DNA from: Meconema thalassinum
Lineage: Eukaryota > Arthropoda > Insecta > Orthoptera > Tettigoniidae
Reading direction: 5' to 3'
Length of the DNA stretch: 64,000 nt
NCBI GenBank assembly: GCA_946902985.2
Contig: OX336398.1
Coordinates: 232,520,556 to 232,584,555, forward strand
Part shown: positions 43,551 through 54,900 of the stretch, in pieces
Layout: each line of letters starts with the position of its first letter
How positions within the stretch are numbered: position 1 is the stretch's first letter
The notes under the pieces: model-generated
Seen by the model: only the letters and a program-made list of their open reading frames with translations
Database searches by the model: none
What the model was told of the DNA's origin: nothing
Made by a program: the position numbers and the translations under genes

Positions 43551-44148
43551 ATTTTGCAACGCAAATCCAATTAAAATTAAGTCGAGATTTGATGAACGTC
43601 AAATAAAGGTTGATAGACCTATTGGCTAAAAAAAATGTTGTTTTATTTGTTTCCTTATTCTGTTGCGTTTTTCTCTTTAATTTGAGGTATGTTTCATTGT
43701 TTTTTTTAATTTAATACGTCACTCATTTCCACAGCTTTTGTAAGGACTTATTGAGTTAAGACAAGGAACCTCGGAAAGTATTTACTGAAAAAGGCGGTAA
43801 TTTATGTACATTTATAGTAAACATCCTGTTGCATAATGTGGCTATATTGGTTCTTATGATGCCACTTCCTGTTTGATATTTATTGTGGTAAGAGTATACA
43901 CGTTGCCTTATTCCCGGGTGTGGTCTTAGAAACACTGAAATTATCACCATAATTGAAGGAAATTCAGGTAGAATGAAGGTCCTGAAGTACCTTGTAATGA
44001 AGTGTGGCCATAATACAGACTATCCCACAAAAACTGAATAAATAGTGGAGTCGCCAAACCATAATTTACGGCTTCCAATATAGGACAGAAGCAGCAAGGA
44101 CCCTTACTTGGACAATATTCTCCATATACAGGCCGAATTCGACAGATA
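43546..44148. other. No recognisable feature
   Basis: No supported frame or repeat copy. Confidence 0.4.
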
Positions 44149-44325
44149 TTTCTCCCCCAAGGACTTAGAATTTACGGGACATGGGTTGGCCTCCACGAGA
44201 CTCCAGATGAGTCCAGCTTTGCTTCCATATTCCTCTCTGTCATCTCTTCCAAGCCAGACGGTATTAGAGTATTCGATGTCTAGGGATTCTTTAAATTTCC
44301 CGCCTGAATTAGTTTTTTCATATTA
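44149..44325 (+). repeat. LINE 3' untranslated region, copy 2 (partial)
   Basis: TCTCCCCCAAGGACTTAGAA, CAGACGGTATTAGAGTATTC and TCTAGGGATTCTTTAAATTT align to 28967-29130 with gaps. The terminal GGGGCC block is missing. Confidence 0.55.
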
Positions 44326-44439
44326 AATGATCTTGTCGACTTCGTCGTTACACTGGGGTCTGTTGTTACGCTACGGTGACGGGCGGACAGATGCACTGAG
44401 GTGTGTGACGTCATAGTACTGCTTGGTGCATGTGTTCCC

Positions 44440-44800
44440 CGACAATCTCTACTTCCTTAGTATAAGACAAAAATCCCCGATTCTTGGATGTCACGGGTAA
44501 TCTCGAGAACCACTGCATGGATTTAGATGCGGTTTTCACAGCTCGTTAAAGGATATCTCGAGGAAAGATTCTGTAGAAATTAATGTATGTATGATCAAAG
44601 GAATCCAAGCAGTAACGATTTCAGTGAAAAAGTCGAAACAAACTTTGCGTCCGTGCGCTTCTTAAGCCTACGTTGGGTCAACCGTTAAAAATATCAATAT
44701 ACTATGAGCGTAAGAATTGGTCAGCATGAAAAGTACTACAAAAAAAGTCCCCGAGAGCATATCTCTATCTTCAATACATCGCCCACTATAAGTGTTTTTA
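44440..44800 (+). repeat. Dispersed repeat I, copy 2
   Basis: Inverted counterpart of 23860-24216 (CGATTCTTGGATGTCACGGG, GAGAACCACTGCATGGATTT, GAGCATATCTCTATCTTC). The aligned part ends near ACTATAAGTG (about 44790). Confidence 0.6.
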
Positions 44801-45204
44801 GACTGGATGGAAGGGGCAAGTCCCCGCGCGCTCTGCTGAGCGTGCGGCATCCCCCACGCTGGACCTTGCTTTGCCCTTGGTTTGCACTTGCCCTTCGCGA
44901 GTAATTTGAAACAAGATAAGCAAGATAAGTATTATGCAGATAATTTTCTAACATGTCAACAGTCTTTAGCTTCGAGCAAAGCGAGTAGCCTCAAGCCTTT
45001 CTAGTATTTTTCAGCATTTGTAGCATTTAAAATGATACAAAGTCTAGTATTTCAGACTGACTGTCACTTTTTTGTCTCTTTCTTTGTGATAGTCCTATTT
45101 TTGGAGGATTCACACCTATTTCCACGTCAGCTCTTGGCTACTGTTACATGGGGCAGGGTGTACATGGTGCACCTAAGATAGCACTACACACCCCAGGGCT
45201 AGAC
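44801..45204. other. No recognisable feature
   Basis: A short GC-rich stretch (44815-44895) then AT-rich sequence, with no motif. Confidence 0.4.
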
Positions 45205-45745
45205 TAATGACTAGAGCGCGGATTTGTAAGCACAATCAAATGGTGAAATAAGCAAGCATATAAGCACGAAAAATGGAACAAAAGAGCACAAAAAATAAGC
45301 AAACTAAGAAATTAAAATTAAATCATAAATATAATGTTTCATTGGATTCTTACTTTACGTAAGCTTGTTGCAGGAAGGTCATCTTGAGATTTTCTTGTGT
45401 GAAGCTCAGTCATTTGCCAGTGAAGAATGCTTTACATAGTGAAAATTACATCTCTACGTCGCATGACGTTACAGGAACATGTGAAAAGCACCACAATTCT
45501 TCTTGCGTGAATTCCTCTTCGATATACGTTTCTGTACTAGAAAGCTTTTTAGAAATTTTACACAGTGTTTCATAACCAGGGTTTTTCGTTAATATCTTAC
45601 TGAGTTTCTCAAAGGCAGTTTTAGCAATACCGTTACTTAAATTTCATCTATCAAAGAAAGTGAATGTTCCAAGGTATTATTTCGAGCTTCCAAATGTGTT
45701 ATAATAGCAGGTAATTTGGAGAAACGGTTATGGATGTCCTCTATC

Positions 45746-46138
45746 TTATCTTGGATGCAAATGTTCGCAAATCATTTCTGAGCTGTAGCAATGCTGGCTG
45801 CATCTTCTGCATTTTAAGGATTTCAACACTGTTTTTACTTCATTGAAATATTCTGCGTAGTACGACACAGCCTTTAACCACGAACCCCATCGAATTAAAA
45901 CTGGCTGAGGAGGTAAAGACAAATTTGGAAGGAGTTCATGAAATTTTTGAACTCTAATCGGTGATTTTACTAACATTTTCTTCACGCTAGAGACTAGAAG
46001 ATTCACATCTTTATATCGTCTCCTAACTGTTTCAGCGACACGATGAAAACAACCGTGAGCAAGACACGTCAGGTGAACTAACTTAGGATAAAGGACTTTT
46101 AATCCAGTTCCTGCTTTAACAATATGGAGCAGCATCAC
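45746..46138 (-). pseudogene. hAT transposase internal fragment
   Basis: The 130-codon minus-strand frame includes [38 protein letters not shown] and [17 protein letters not shown]. The CLAH..HR and RWGSWL blocks are typical of the hAT RNase H-like domain of DUF659-type transposases. Upstream (46140-46500) an ETTDAAAQC-like remnant continues in broken frames. The C-terminal dimerisation region is not intact. Non-functional. Confidence 0.8.
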
Positions 46139-46644
46139 TCAGAAATAGCAATACATTGTCATACCATGCCCCTTTTGGCCACAAGATAGCTAACGAGTCA
46201 TTGAAAAAAATTTGCAATAGTAGAATGACTTACTCGGTCAAGTACTTGTATATCAATAAGATATGATCTACTGCCTGCTTGCACTACATACACATTGTGC
46301 AGCTGCATCTGTGGTTTCATCAATATAAATGTATATTTTACGTGCTTTAGTTGATCCCGAACATGACAAATTACGTCTTGAAAACACTGTTGCCAATTTT
46401 TTTCTCAATGCACAGTCGTCCGGCACCCATCGGTCTGTGTATTTTTCTAAAAATACCCAAAGCTGCTCATTATTTACAGCTTAATCGCATCCCAAGTTCC
46501 TCTCGTAATTTGCTAATTTCAACTAAGCAGTGCTATTTCACAACATCCTGGGGCTTCTCCCTTTTACACTTATACCGTATTGTTATTAGACGATATAAAA
46601 TGGGAAACGAATTGCATCAAAGAAAAAAAATACTTTTAAATGTA

Positions 46645-47509
46645 TAAGGTGCGTTCAAAAAGTAACGAGCCGGAGGCTGGAATACGCAAACCAGTGACTA
46701 CATCGGCTAATCGTGGCGTGTGTAACGAGGTGTGGTTCCGACCAGAGCGTGGGAGGTCTCAGCCCATCGCTAGAGGGCACGCGTGCACGTCACGTGACGA
46801 TACAAAGCCAGCAGCAGCATGCATCAATCGTCCAACGCTGCCAGTCGCATTACAAATAGTGACATGGAGGCGTCAACCAAAGAGCAAAGAGGTGTTGTTC
46901 GGTTTCGGACAGCGGAAGGAGTAGGGTGAACTGACATTCATCGTCGAATGTCTCAAGTGTACTGTGAACACTGCATGTCCCTTGTAAGGGTCAAGGAATG
47001 GCACGAGCGCTTCAGGGAAGGACGGGTGTCGTTAGCCGATGATGCCCGGTCTGGGGCACCCCGCTGCATTACCGATGACAACGTCCAGCTGGTTGATGCA
47101 CTCATTACCCAGGACCGCCGAGTGACAGTGAACGTCATAGGCGCCGTGGTTGCTCCACGACAATGCACGACCTCATACGGCCAACACAGTCGCAGCACTC
47201 CTGCAGATATTAAAATGGGAGGTTCTCGGCCACCCTCCATGCAGTCCGGACCTCTCTCCCTGTGATTACGCCTTGTTTGGTCTCCTGAAAAGGGCTCTGC
47301 GGGGCCAACGATTCATCTCGGACGCCGACGTCCAGCTGTACGTGCGGAACTGGTTCACATCGCAGCCCAGGGAATTTTATGAGACAGCCATTCACCGCCT
47401 CGTTTCACAGTGGGACAAGTGCCTCAGCAGTCAGGGTCAATACTTCTAACATACAGGTACTGGTTTCTGTAATTATGCCTCCGGCTCGTTACTTTTTGAA
47501 CGCACCTGA
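46645..47509 (+). mobile_element. mariner deletion derivative with perfect inverted ends
   Basis: Near-perfect terminal inverted repeats of over 30 bp (AGGTGCGTTCAAAAAGTAAC at the left, its inverse at the right), flanked by TA. Frame 46948-47140 encodes the helix-turn-helix half (VKEWHERFREGRVSLADDAR, RSGAPRCITDD). Frame 47150-47449 encodes HDNARPHTA and HPPCSPDLSPCDYALFG, holding the second and third acidic catalytic positions. The segment with the first aspartate is deleted around 47145. Length is 865 bp against about 1.3 kb for intact mariners. Confidence 0.9.
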
Positions 47510-47639
47510 TACATGTTTTGGGTAAAATAAGCTATTTTAATTAAACATCATAAAATAAATAAGCAAACCCCTATATCAGCGAAAAAAGCATTTATAAGCA
47601 TTACGCTTAGAAATCCGGGCTCTACTCATTCCTCTTCCA

Positions 47640-48060
47640 GTTCTTCTTTCTTCGTTTAGGCCAGCTATGGACCCCGTTATTTTAACTGCTTCCGTCTTTG
47701 GGCCTTGATCTTAGGCCAGTGCTCACTCATTCGCTGCCTGTAAAACTCCTTTAATTCATCAGACCACTTCTTGCCGGTTTTTAATTTCGCTTTTTCTTGG
47801 AATTCGTGGTCTGGTCCAAGCCTTTCCTTCAAAAGATCACGTTCTATAACGTCTGCGTGGGTGATCCCTACTTCTTGCAAATCCCTATCTAGGCCTATCT
47901 CACAAAATCAGGGACCCTTGTTTTTATTGTTAAGAAAATAGGTAAATATCGGATTGGTGATCCTCTCGGGTTTCATACGAGTTAAGTGGCCATAGGAAGA
48001 TATTCTTTTTTCTGAAATATCCTTGAAATATCCTTTCCAGTTATTATTATTATTATTTTC
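47640..48060 (-). pseudogene. LINE X C-terminal region, copy 5
   Basis: The minus-strand frame 47677-47880 encodes EVGITHADVIERDLLKERLG and KTGKKWSDELKEFYRQRMSE. The upstream part (47908-48000) gives EKRISSYGHLTRMKPERITN in another frame. A frameshift lies near 47900. ATT repeats at 48042-48057 mark the upstream junction. Confidence 0.8.
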
Positions 48061-48344
48061 ATTATTATAAATATTAGTGGCAGATGGCCTAGATGTTATT
48101 GGGTCAGTACAGATTAACACCTTGAAAAATTCCGTTTTTCAAATTATCTTTTAAAATATAATCCTACTCTTCTTTGTAGTTCATTTTGGTTAAAGAATTT
48201 TATAAACAGGCTATTTAACGTTAATGGAGCTACCGGTCTGTGAGACCTGAAGCAAATTTCATGTTTCTAGACTGGCCGCTCTCCTACACAGTACCCTTAC
48301 CCCTACCTTTTAATCGCTCCTCTTTGATTAGTTGAGTTGAAGCG
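48061..48344. other. No recognisable feature
   Basis: GGCAGATGGCCTAGATGTTA at 48079 resembles the GGGGCCGATGACC LINE terminus. The remainder is unassigned. Confidence 0.4.
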
Positions 48345-48675
48345 TTCAGAGGTAATAATAATAAATAATAATATCGTATGGCGTCGGGAGCCGGGTTCAA
48401 GCTTTGTTATTTGCGCCCAGATGGCAGCAAGCATGTCAAATATTGTCGTTCGTGGGAAAGCTATGAAAGTGAAGAAGGTTAGATATCTAAGCTCCTTGAC
48501 ACTCTAGCACTTTCGTCACTATGAACACGGCCTACTGAATTCAAATGGGTTCTTTACATGCGTGTTGTGATGTCTGCTGCCTTTCAAAAATCCCTTACCA
48601 CGGCCAGGAGCGAGCCTGCAAGCTTGGGGTTGGTAGTCCGACACGTCAACCACTCACCTACCGTGGCAAGATTCA
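48345..48675 (-). repeat. SINE S2, internally deleted copy
   Basis: Head TTGCCACGGTAGGTGAGTGG at the right edge. The tail TCGTATGGCGTCGGGAGCC is at the left with AAT repeats. A stretch of about 40 bp present at 7990-8035 is missing near 48522. Confidence 0.8.
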
Positions 48676-49650
48676 GTTGTAATATACAGTACGGTATGTA
48701 TAGAAACGTACCGGATAGTTCTAGAGTGTGGTTTCACATACCGGTTGGCTCTAGAACGTTCAATGTGCTGTGCATTACTTTCAGGAAACAATGGATAGGC
48801 TATACCTTACACAAGTCGATCCCTGCGTGGGAGGGATATAGTATGTTAGACACTAGAATGTCGGGTAACGATAATGAACCTGAGGACTGTTATTTCATTG
48901 ATGAACCACAAGAGAAAGGGAAATCTCGTACAAGTGTTTGAACCACATTTGCCTTGTATGCTGCAATAAGTGTGTAAATTTGACTAGTGGACAGCAACTG
49001 CTTTGCAAATATTGTAAAATAATGCTGATGATTATTCTTTATCAGTGTTCTTTATATCAACATTTTACATTGTGGGGTTTGAAGCCAAGGCCGGTATTCG
49101 CGGCAGTATTAAAGGTGCCGGGACGTCTTCAAAAGACCGGGCAGCGCTTAGTACGAATGACTTTTTTAGTTCACGCGTGGCGAAGACAGTTCCACGGTCT
49201 TTAATAGTTGTAGACCTTCCTGTATTCAATAGCATACATCTTATCTAGATTTGGCACACAAATACACATTGCACTGACCTCAGACAGCACATAGGAACAA
49301 GGAGGGGGGAGAAAGGAAAAACCAGTTTCGTGCAGCTAACACAATGGTTCAGTCGACCACAACTGGAGCAATAGTGAAAACGAAACTGCTCGAAGCTCCA
49401 GCCAGGAAGACAACTAGATAAGTAGTAGCCTGTAATATTACAGTATAACCATAGTTGATTTCTTACAACCATATAGTCACCCCAAACAGACAAACTTCGG
49501 ATTTCTATCACCATTGTAGCATTTCACCTAACATTAGATATACTACATTTAGCATACACCGACAGTTGCATTACCAATACTGCTACTAAATAATTGTACA
49601 TATTGTAATATTTTTCTCCTGTATTCTCAAACATAGATGTTATAGCCTAA
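48676..49650. other. No recognisable feature
   Basis: The 127-codon frame 48558-48941 starts in the SINE and shows no known domain, and neither do the frames at 48938-49248. Confidence 0.4.
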
Positions 49651-49657
49651 GTGTAAT

Positions 49658-49698
49658 GGATCTGATGATGTTCGCTTCACGATCGAAACTGGTCATCC
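49658..49698 (+). ncRNA. Hammerhead-ribozyme-like motif
   Basis: Order of parts: GGAT, CTGATGA, an imperfect hairpin (49670-49684), GAAA, C-TG-G, TC, ATCC. GGAT and ATCC pair as a short stem I, CTGATGA and GAAA are the two conserved hammerhead cores, and AC/GT would be a two-pair stem III before the GTC cleavage triplet. An extra T after CTGATGA and a mismatch in stem II may weaken it. Such motifs are known in Penelope-like and other retroelements. Activity is unproven. Confidence 0.4.
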
Positions 49699-49850
49699 TA
49701 GTGTATTTGTTAATCTCATGTAATTTATTTCAGGATTAGAGCATAACCCAGCTCTTTTTGGGTACATTAGTGTTGACCGACTGAAAAGCACCAAACTTTT
49801 GTCAACATTTTACATTAATGTCTGTTATGGATTAAATAAAATGACATCAA

Positions 49851-50215
49851 GATGACCATGATAGTCCGATTCCTTATTGACGATGTAATTATAATAAAAT
49901 GTATATAACCATAAGTCAATATATATCGTACAGTACCGGTTTCAGTAACATTGTGACATTCCTCAGCGTAATTTAGGACATGAAAATATCCAAGAACATG
50001 TGCTTAATATAAATTTGCCATAACAGAGGATGTTATGAAAACTTTTAAAAATATTCTTCGTCCAAATGCTCACACATTAAAATAAATTAAAAAACAGGTA
50101 ATTTACAAAATGTGTTAAATAAGAAAAAAACATCAAAAATATAAGTAAGTGTTGATAAATTCAGCGTGGAAGAGAAGAGATGTGGATGTGAAACTATATC
50201 AGTGGAAATAGCGAG
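49851..50215. repeat. Dispersed repeat E, copy 2 (uninterrupted)
   Basis: Continuous counterpart of 14890-14956 plus 15540-15830. At the place where copy 1 holds D1, this copy simply reads GTCAATATATATCGTACAG. Confidence 0.75.
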
Positions 50216-50393
50216 GTTATAACTGATAGTTTGGTTTGTGTTTCCGAAGTAATGGAGAAATAATGGAATGAAAACGTTGGAAAAAGTGTTACGAGGTGAG
50301 CTTTTCAATATTTTAAACCATTCAGTGTCGCCATATGGTGTGCGAACTGCTGCCTCTTGTTCTGTATAAAGCGAACGTATCAACTGAATCATG

Positions 50394-50672
50394 CCACCCC
50401 GTGGTGTTGGGGTAGCGCACTTGCTTCTCACCCGGAGGCCTGGGGTTCGATTCCCGGCTGACGTGAGAGCTGCAACGGGGTACACTCAGCCTCGTAAGGA
50501 CAAATGAGTAGCTGTCTGACAGTGAGGCAGCGGGGTCACGAAAACCAAGATTTAAGGCCGAGGGGACCTGATACGCTGATCACGCGTCACCCCAATATCT
50601 GCAGGCCAAATGGCTGGGCAGCGGTCGCTTGGTAGGTCTAGGCCCTTCACGGGCTGAGAGCGCCAGGGTTTA
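50394..50672 (+). repeat. SINE S6, full-length copy
   Basis: The tRNA-like head at 50396-50462 has box A TGGTGTTGGGGTAGCG and box B GGGGTTCGATTCCC. The body has GGCCGAGGGGACCTGATACG and ATATCTGCAGGCCAAATGGC, ending GGCTGAGAGCGCCAGGG. The head could be taken for a tRNA, but the SINE body attached at 17236-17390 argues against that. Confidence 0.8.
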
Positions 50673-50734
50673 TCAACTGAATCATATGTATGGGTACCGT
50701 AACCCTAAGTCCAACAGGGCTACCTATAATTTGT

Positions 50735-50965
50735 CATGCTCAACACAGTCAAAGACCTTTCTGTAGTCAATATAACACAGTCATGTAGACAGTTTTCTGG
50801 TGTTCACGTGCTTTCTCCATGATCCACCGCAGGTTAGCAATATGATCGCGGGTGTCACGACCTCGATGGAAGCCATATTGAACGTCAGGTAACTGCGCTT
50901 CAAGGATGGGTGCAACACGTTTCTGTATGCTAGCGTGTGCTCTACACATGGTGTAGTTGTCACGT
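50735..50965 (-). pseudogene. LINE U reverse transcriptase core, inverted piece
   Basis: The minus-strand frames 50767-50949 encode RVAPILEAQLPDVQYGFHRG and RDTRDHIANLRWIMEKARE. A shifted frame then gives YIDYRKVFDCVEHDK, the first catalytic aspartate motif of reverse transcriptase. It faces the plus-strand LINE U end at 51060. Confidence 0.8.
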
Positions 50966-51059
50966 AATAAGTTTCATTCGTTTTTTTTTAAATTTATTTT
51001 TTATGTGTTTTTACATTTTTATTTTATTTTACTGATTTACCAAGGTAAATACATTTCGA

Positions 51060-51640
51060 TACCTAGGTTCACGATTGCATAGCGACAGCTCTGTGAATGA
51101 AGATGTGCGAGCACGAATCAATGCGACTTGGATGCGATTCAGAGATGTCACCGGTGTTCTTTGTGATAAGAAGATGCCTATCAGCCTAAAATCAAAGACA
51201 TACCGCACAATGGTGAGACCAGTTACATTATATGGTACCGAGTGTTGGCCAGCACCTAGAAGTGCTGAGCTCTCACTTCATGTCATAGAGATGCGTATGC
51301 TGCGAAGATCATTAGACATTTCTCTGCTCGACCATATCCCAACACAACGATTCGACATAATGCTGGCGTGGCTCCAATCAATAAGAAAATGCAGGAACGG
51401 AGACTCCGTTGGTATGGGCACGTTGTCCGTGCACCACTAAGTTCAGCCATCGGCTCGGCCTACCATCTAACGGTCGACGGCCAGAGACAGCGTGGGAGAC
51501 CAAAATTGCGATGGCTGGACACTATTAACGCAGATTTACGAACAAGAAACTTGAAATCGCGCGAAGCATTAGATCGGAAGAAATTGCGTGCATTGATCCA
51601 AAAAGCGGACCCCGTCCCTACGGGATGACGCTAAGATAAG
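51060..51640 (+). pseudogene. LINE U C-terminal end and tail
   Basis: 51075-51360 encodes VRARINATWMRFRDVTGVLC, YRTMVRPVTLYGTECWP and EMRMLRRSLDISLLDHI. After a frameshift, 51368-51628 encodes RRLRWYGHVVRAPL, QRQRGRPKLRWLDTINADL and QKADPVPTG, then stop. This is the normal end of a LINE polymerase protein. A GAA-rich tail (51635-51650) follows. With 50735-50965 in opposite orientation, it suggests one 5'-inverted insertion. Confidence 0.85.
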
Positions 51641-51960
51641 AAGAAGAAGAATTATTAATAATGTTATTTTTGTTTCCCTAATTTTAATGTTCATATATTT
51701 AGTTTTAATTTTCAATTTATGTTCCTATAAATTTAATTTTGATATTTTTATTGATTTAATTAATTCACTAATTTTGAATTGAATTTTACAATTATTATCA
51801 TACTTTTTTATAGTTATGTTTATTATTTTCATTTTTATATTTCTGTTATTATTTAAATTTTATTTTTTATGATTTATAATTCTGTATTAATATTTTATTT
51901 TTACACTTAAATTGTTAATATTTTTAACTTTTTTTTTAAAATTGTATTCATCACATTACG
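51641..51960. repeat. T-rich low-complexity sequence
   Basis: Over 80% A+T, dominated by T on the plus strand (TTTTAATTTT, TATTTTT words). No coding content. Confidence 0.8.
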
Positions 51961-52564
51961 TCAAGTAGATACGTATATAATATTAGCTTTTTAGAAATAC
52001 CAGCACTTCGGCATGAAAATTCTCCGAAATTTGGCTGAAGGATTCAACTATCAGCATCTTTCAAAGCATAAATTGTCCGTATGATGGGTTGTTAATATAG
52101 AGACCACTATCCCATAAAGGGATAAAAGAACAATCGCCATCTCCACAATATTTCAAGTCCCGGGGCACTCCTTCAGCCACCACACAAACGCAGGTTATCA
52201 GAAAATAACACACCCCATCCTCTTATTCCCTTTAGAGGAGAAGGGTTGCCAGAACTCATAAAACGGGGATGCTGTTGTTTATCCTAGAAAAAGGTATTTG
52301 GTTTACGCACAACGAGTCTCATTTGATCGCGTGGTCCAGTAATATTGTCTCCGACCTGATTTCAGTCATAAAGTACAGCATTACTCATTAAACGTAGAAT
52401 AGCCTCTCTCTCTCTCTCTCTCTCTTTCCCCCACCACAAAACCGTGTATAGCGGCGGTAAATCGTACTGGATAAGCCTTGAACTTTATCGTGATACGGAC
52501 ATCCAGCACACAAAATTATAAAGGGACCGCGGAAAGGAAATACTGTGTCCATTTTTAGTTAGTT
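51961..52564. other. No recognisable gene; CT microsatellite
   Basis: CT dinucleotide repeat at 52407-52427. Nothing else is assignable. Confidence 0.45.
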
Positions 52565-53245
52565 ATTGTTGTTTGAAGGGGCAGAACTACGAGGTCATCT
52601 GCCCCTCTTAACACAGATTTAAGTATACAAATATACGGACACCTAAATTTGAAATGACCCAAAATTAATAAAACTAAAAATTATAAAAAAGAACAAGTTA
52701 GTCTTTGAGTCGATGTACACTGGAAAATTTAGATTGCTGGCCCTAACCCACTCTCACGTATAAAGCGGATGACGAGATCAGCAGCCACCGCGTCATCGGC
52801 GAATATAAGTTTGAGTGTCATCTGCAAATCAAGGTTTCTTCGTAAGTCAGCAAGATCCACACACTCGGTTAGAATGTGGGCCACAGTGATAACGGCTCCA
52901 CAGGTACAAAGTTGGGGGTCTTCCCTTCTCATTAGGTACGAGTGGGTGGATCTTGTACGACCTATTCTTAGCCTACACAAAATGACGGACTCCCTCTGTG
53001 ACCGGAAAGAGCTCCGCTACACGCTCTCAGTTTACTGGGCATTGGGTCAGCTAGCCACTGACTCTCCCAAAATGCCAGTACTTGTCGACGTAACTGAGAG
53101 CGAATATCTCTAGCGGGTACCTCCATTGGTCGAGGTGGTAGTGATACCGCCTCTTTTGCAGCTTGATCCGCTAACTCATTTCCCACACTCCCCTTGTGGC
53201 TTGGAAGACACAGAAAGGTGATTCGAATGTCAGAGCGGCACAACC
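52565..53245 (-). pseudogene. LINE T RNase H and C-terminal region
   Basis: The minus-strand frame 52968-53243 encodes LPSHKGSVGNELADQAAKEA, the end of an RNase H domain. Frame 52729-52980 continues with CRLRIGRTRSTHSYLMRRED, PQLCTCGAVITVAHILTECV and FIRESGLGPAI. This order is that of Jockey/I/R1-type LINE polyproteins. A frameshift lies near 52975. A 3' untranslated part runs to 52565. 5'-truncated. Confidence 0.85.
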
Positions 53246-53736
53246 CGTGAATTTTCCTATGTGAATGATACTCGTATGTTACTTCCTGGTCTTGAACAAT
53301 GAGTTTTGAAAACTATGAATTAGTATTGATATTGTAATATCCAGTCGGTCAACACATTGGGTTCTGGCAAGTACAAATATTAACATTTTGAGATAAATAC
53401 ATCTTCTTGCTCTTCAAGGCCAGCTCTACGTATAGATATCATTGCTGTCTCCAAAAAGCAGACAGGTCGGGTGATATACGAGTGCGAAATATTAGGGATT
53501 CTACAACAATAAGCCAAGTCCAATGTTTTCCAAGATAATTGATCACCTGGAATGTTTGGCAGTCAATAATGATTTTTACTTTGCTAGGATTTACATAATA
53601 AATAATCGCATTTGAGGATTACAATATTTTTCATTTTGGTAAAAAACAGACTAGTCCGAAAGTTCTTCGTAGGTATTCTCAACTGATTGAGTAATAAATA
53701 GGTTAAAAGTTCCGCCCAATCAATACTTTTTATTAA
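53246..53736. other. No recognisable feature
   Basis: AT-rich, no supported frame. Confidence 0.4.
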
Positions 53737-54345
53737 CAAGAAGTTCCGTGACGAACTAAAGAGCCTTCTTTTCTTAAAATTTAAGATTCATGCCAATGAT
53801 TAATCTATATGGATCTATCTAGAATGACGAAATTAAGTTGGTAATATCGAAATTTATAATTAGTTCGAAATAGTGTATACCCGGAATAATTTAGTCTAAT
53901 AGAGCACTACAGTTGGCAGCCCTGGTGACTGAATATATTATTAGTTTCATTTCTTAAGGTACAGAATACAAAATTTGGTTGAAGTCCAATGGATAGCATG
54001 GACGTTACATGCAGTTAAACATTGGATCTAACAGCGCGCGTAAAATCATGTTGGCAATAATGTCATGGTATTGGTCAGATATGATTTGAAATAGTATGAT
54101 CTATTGTTGTGCCAATTTTGAACGAAATCCATTAGCTAGTATAGAAGTTCCATGCATTTTAAAATTGGATTTATCAGCAGGCATAGAATCATGTTGCAGC
54201 ACTGACATATATTAGTTACTCCAAATTAGTCTAGAATGCCAGGTACTATACGTGTGCAAAGTTTAGAGCTATTGGCTCGCATACTTTCTGATATATTGAT
54301 ATTAGGGTAACAAAAATAGAGACAGAATTTATTAACAGTTGGCAG
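53737..54345 (+). mobile_element. Family A element A3, 3'-truncated
   Basis: The 5' tip CAAGAAGTTCCGTGAC is followed by AGCCTTCTTTTC. It is collinear with A2 to GTTGGCAG at 54345, where it stops abruptly. The microsatellite and 3' hairpin are missing. Confidence 0.85.
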
Positions 54346-54419
54346 TTACAAAGATATTTTTTCAAACTGTTCGTATTTCTAAAACAATTATATTTCCAGC
54401 ATCCCTTTCACCTACTGGA
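54346..54419. other. Junction sequence, no feature
   Basis: Short unassigned stretch between A3 and the A-rich tract. Confidence 0.4.
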
Positions 54420-54900
54420 CGTAAAGCACGAAGCAAAACCAAAATGATAAAGCAAGAAACAAGACATAAAATCTAAAATAAAAAAAATGCTAAAGCAAAA
54501 GAAAAAACAATAATCAAAAGCAATAGCACAAAAAAGCACAAAACCAAACCAAAAATTGCAAAACCCAAAATCAAAAATAGAAGAGATAACATAAGCTCAA
54601 ATCTAAACAAAACAAAATAGAAAAAAACACTAAAATACAATAACATCATTAACAAAAACTAAAACATAATATAACAGGGAAGAACAAAAACAGAAACTTG
54701 TAAAACCAAAATTGAAAAAAAAAAAAGAAAAACCAAATCCAAGAATACGAAGAAACAAAAAGTTAAAAAAACAAAAGTACACAATAACAAATTTACAAGA
54801 AACAATAAAATTACAAGAAAAAACAAAAACAAGATACAAGATACAAAGAACAAAAAACCAAAATATTCAAAATAAAGAGAACTTAAAATTACACAACATC
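54420..54900. repeat. A-rich low-complexity tract with strand asymmetry
   Basis: About 480 bp built of short A/C/G words (AAAACAAAA, ACAAGAAA, AAAACCAAA) with few T on the plus strand. The minus-strand poly-F/L/V frames here are compositional. Confidence 0.85.

Larger units (their letters stand above)
45205..47628 (-). mobile_element. hAT relic with a mariner nested inside
   Basis: Inverted ends: AATGACTAGAGCGCGGATTT (left) pairs with AAATCCGGGCTCTACTCATT (right), with three mismatches over 20 bp. The minus strand encodes a damaged transposase (45746-46138 plus scraps to 46500). Taking out the mariner at 46645-47509 leaves about 1.56 kb. The 8-bp flanks (CTAATGAC/CTCATTCC) agree at only 5 of 8 positions, so this is old. 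Confidence 0.65.

Noticed and set aside
50396..50462. tRNA-like sequence
   Set aside because: It continues into a SINE body that also occurs at 17236-17390, so it is a SINE head.
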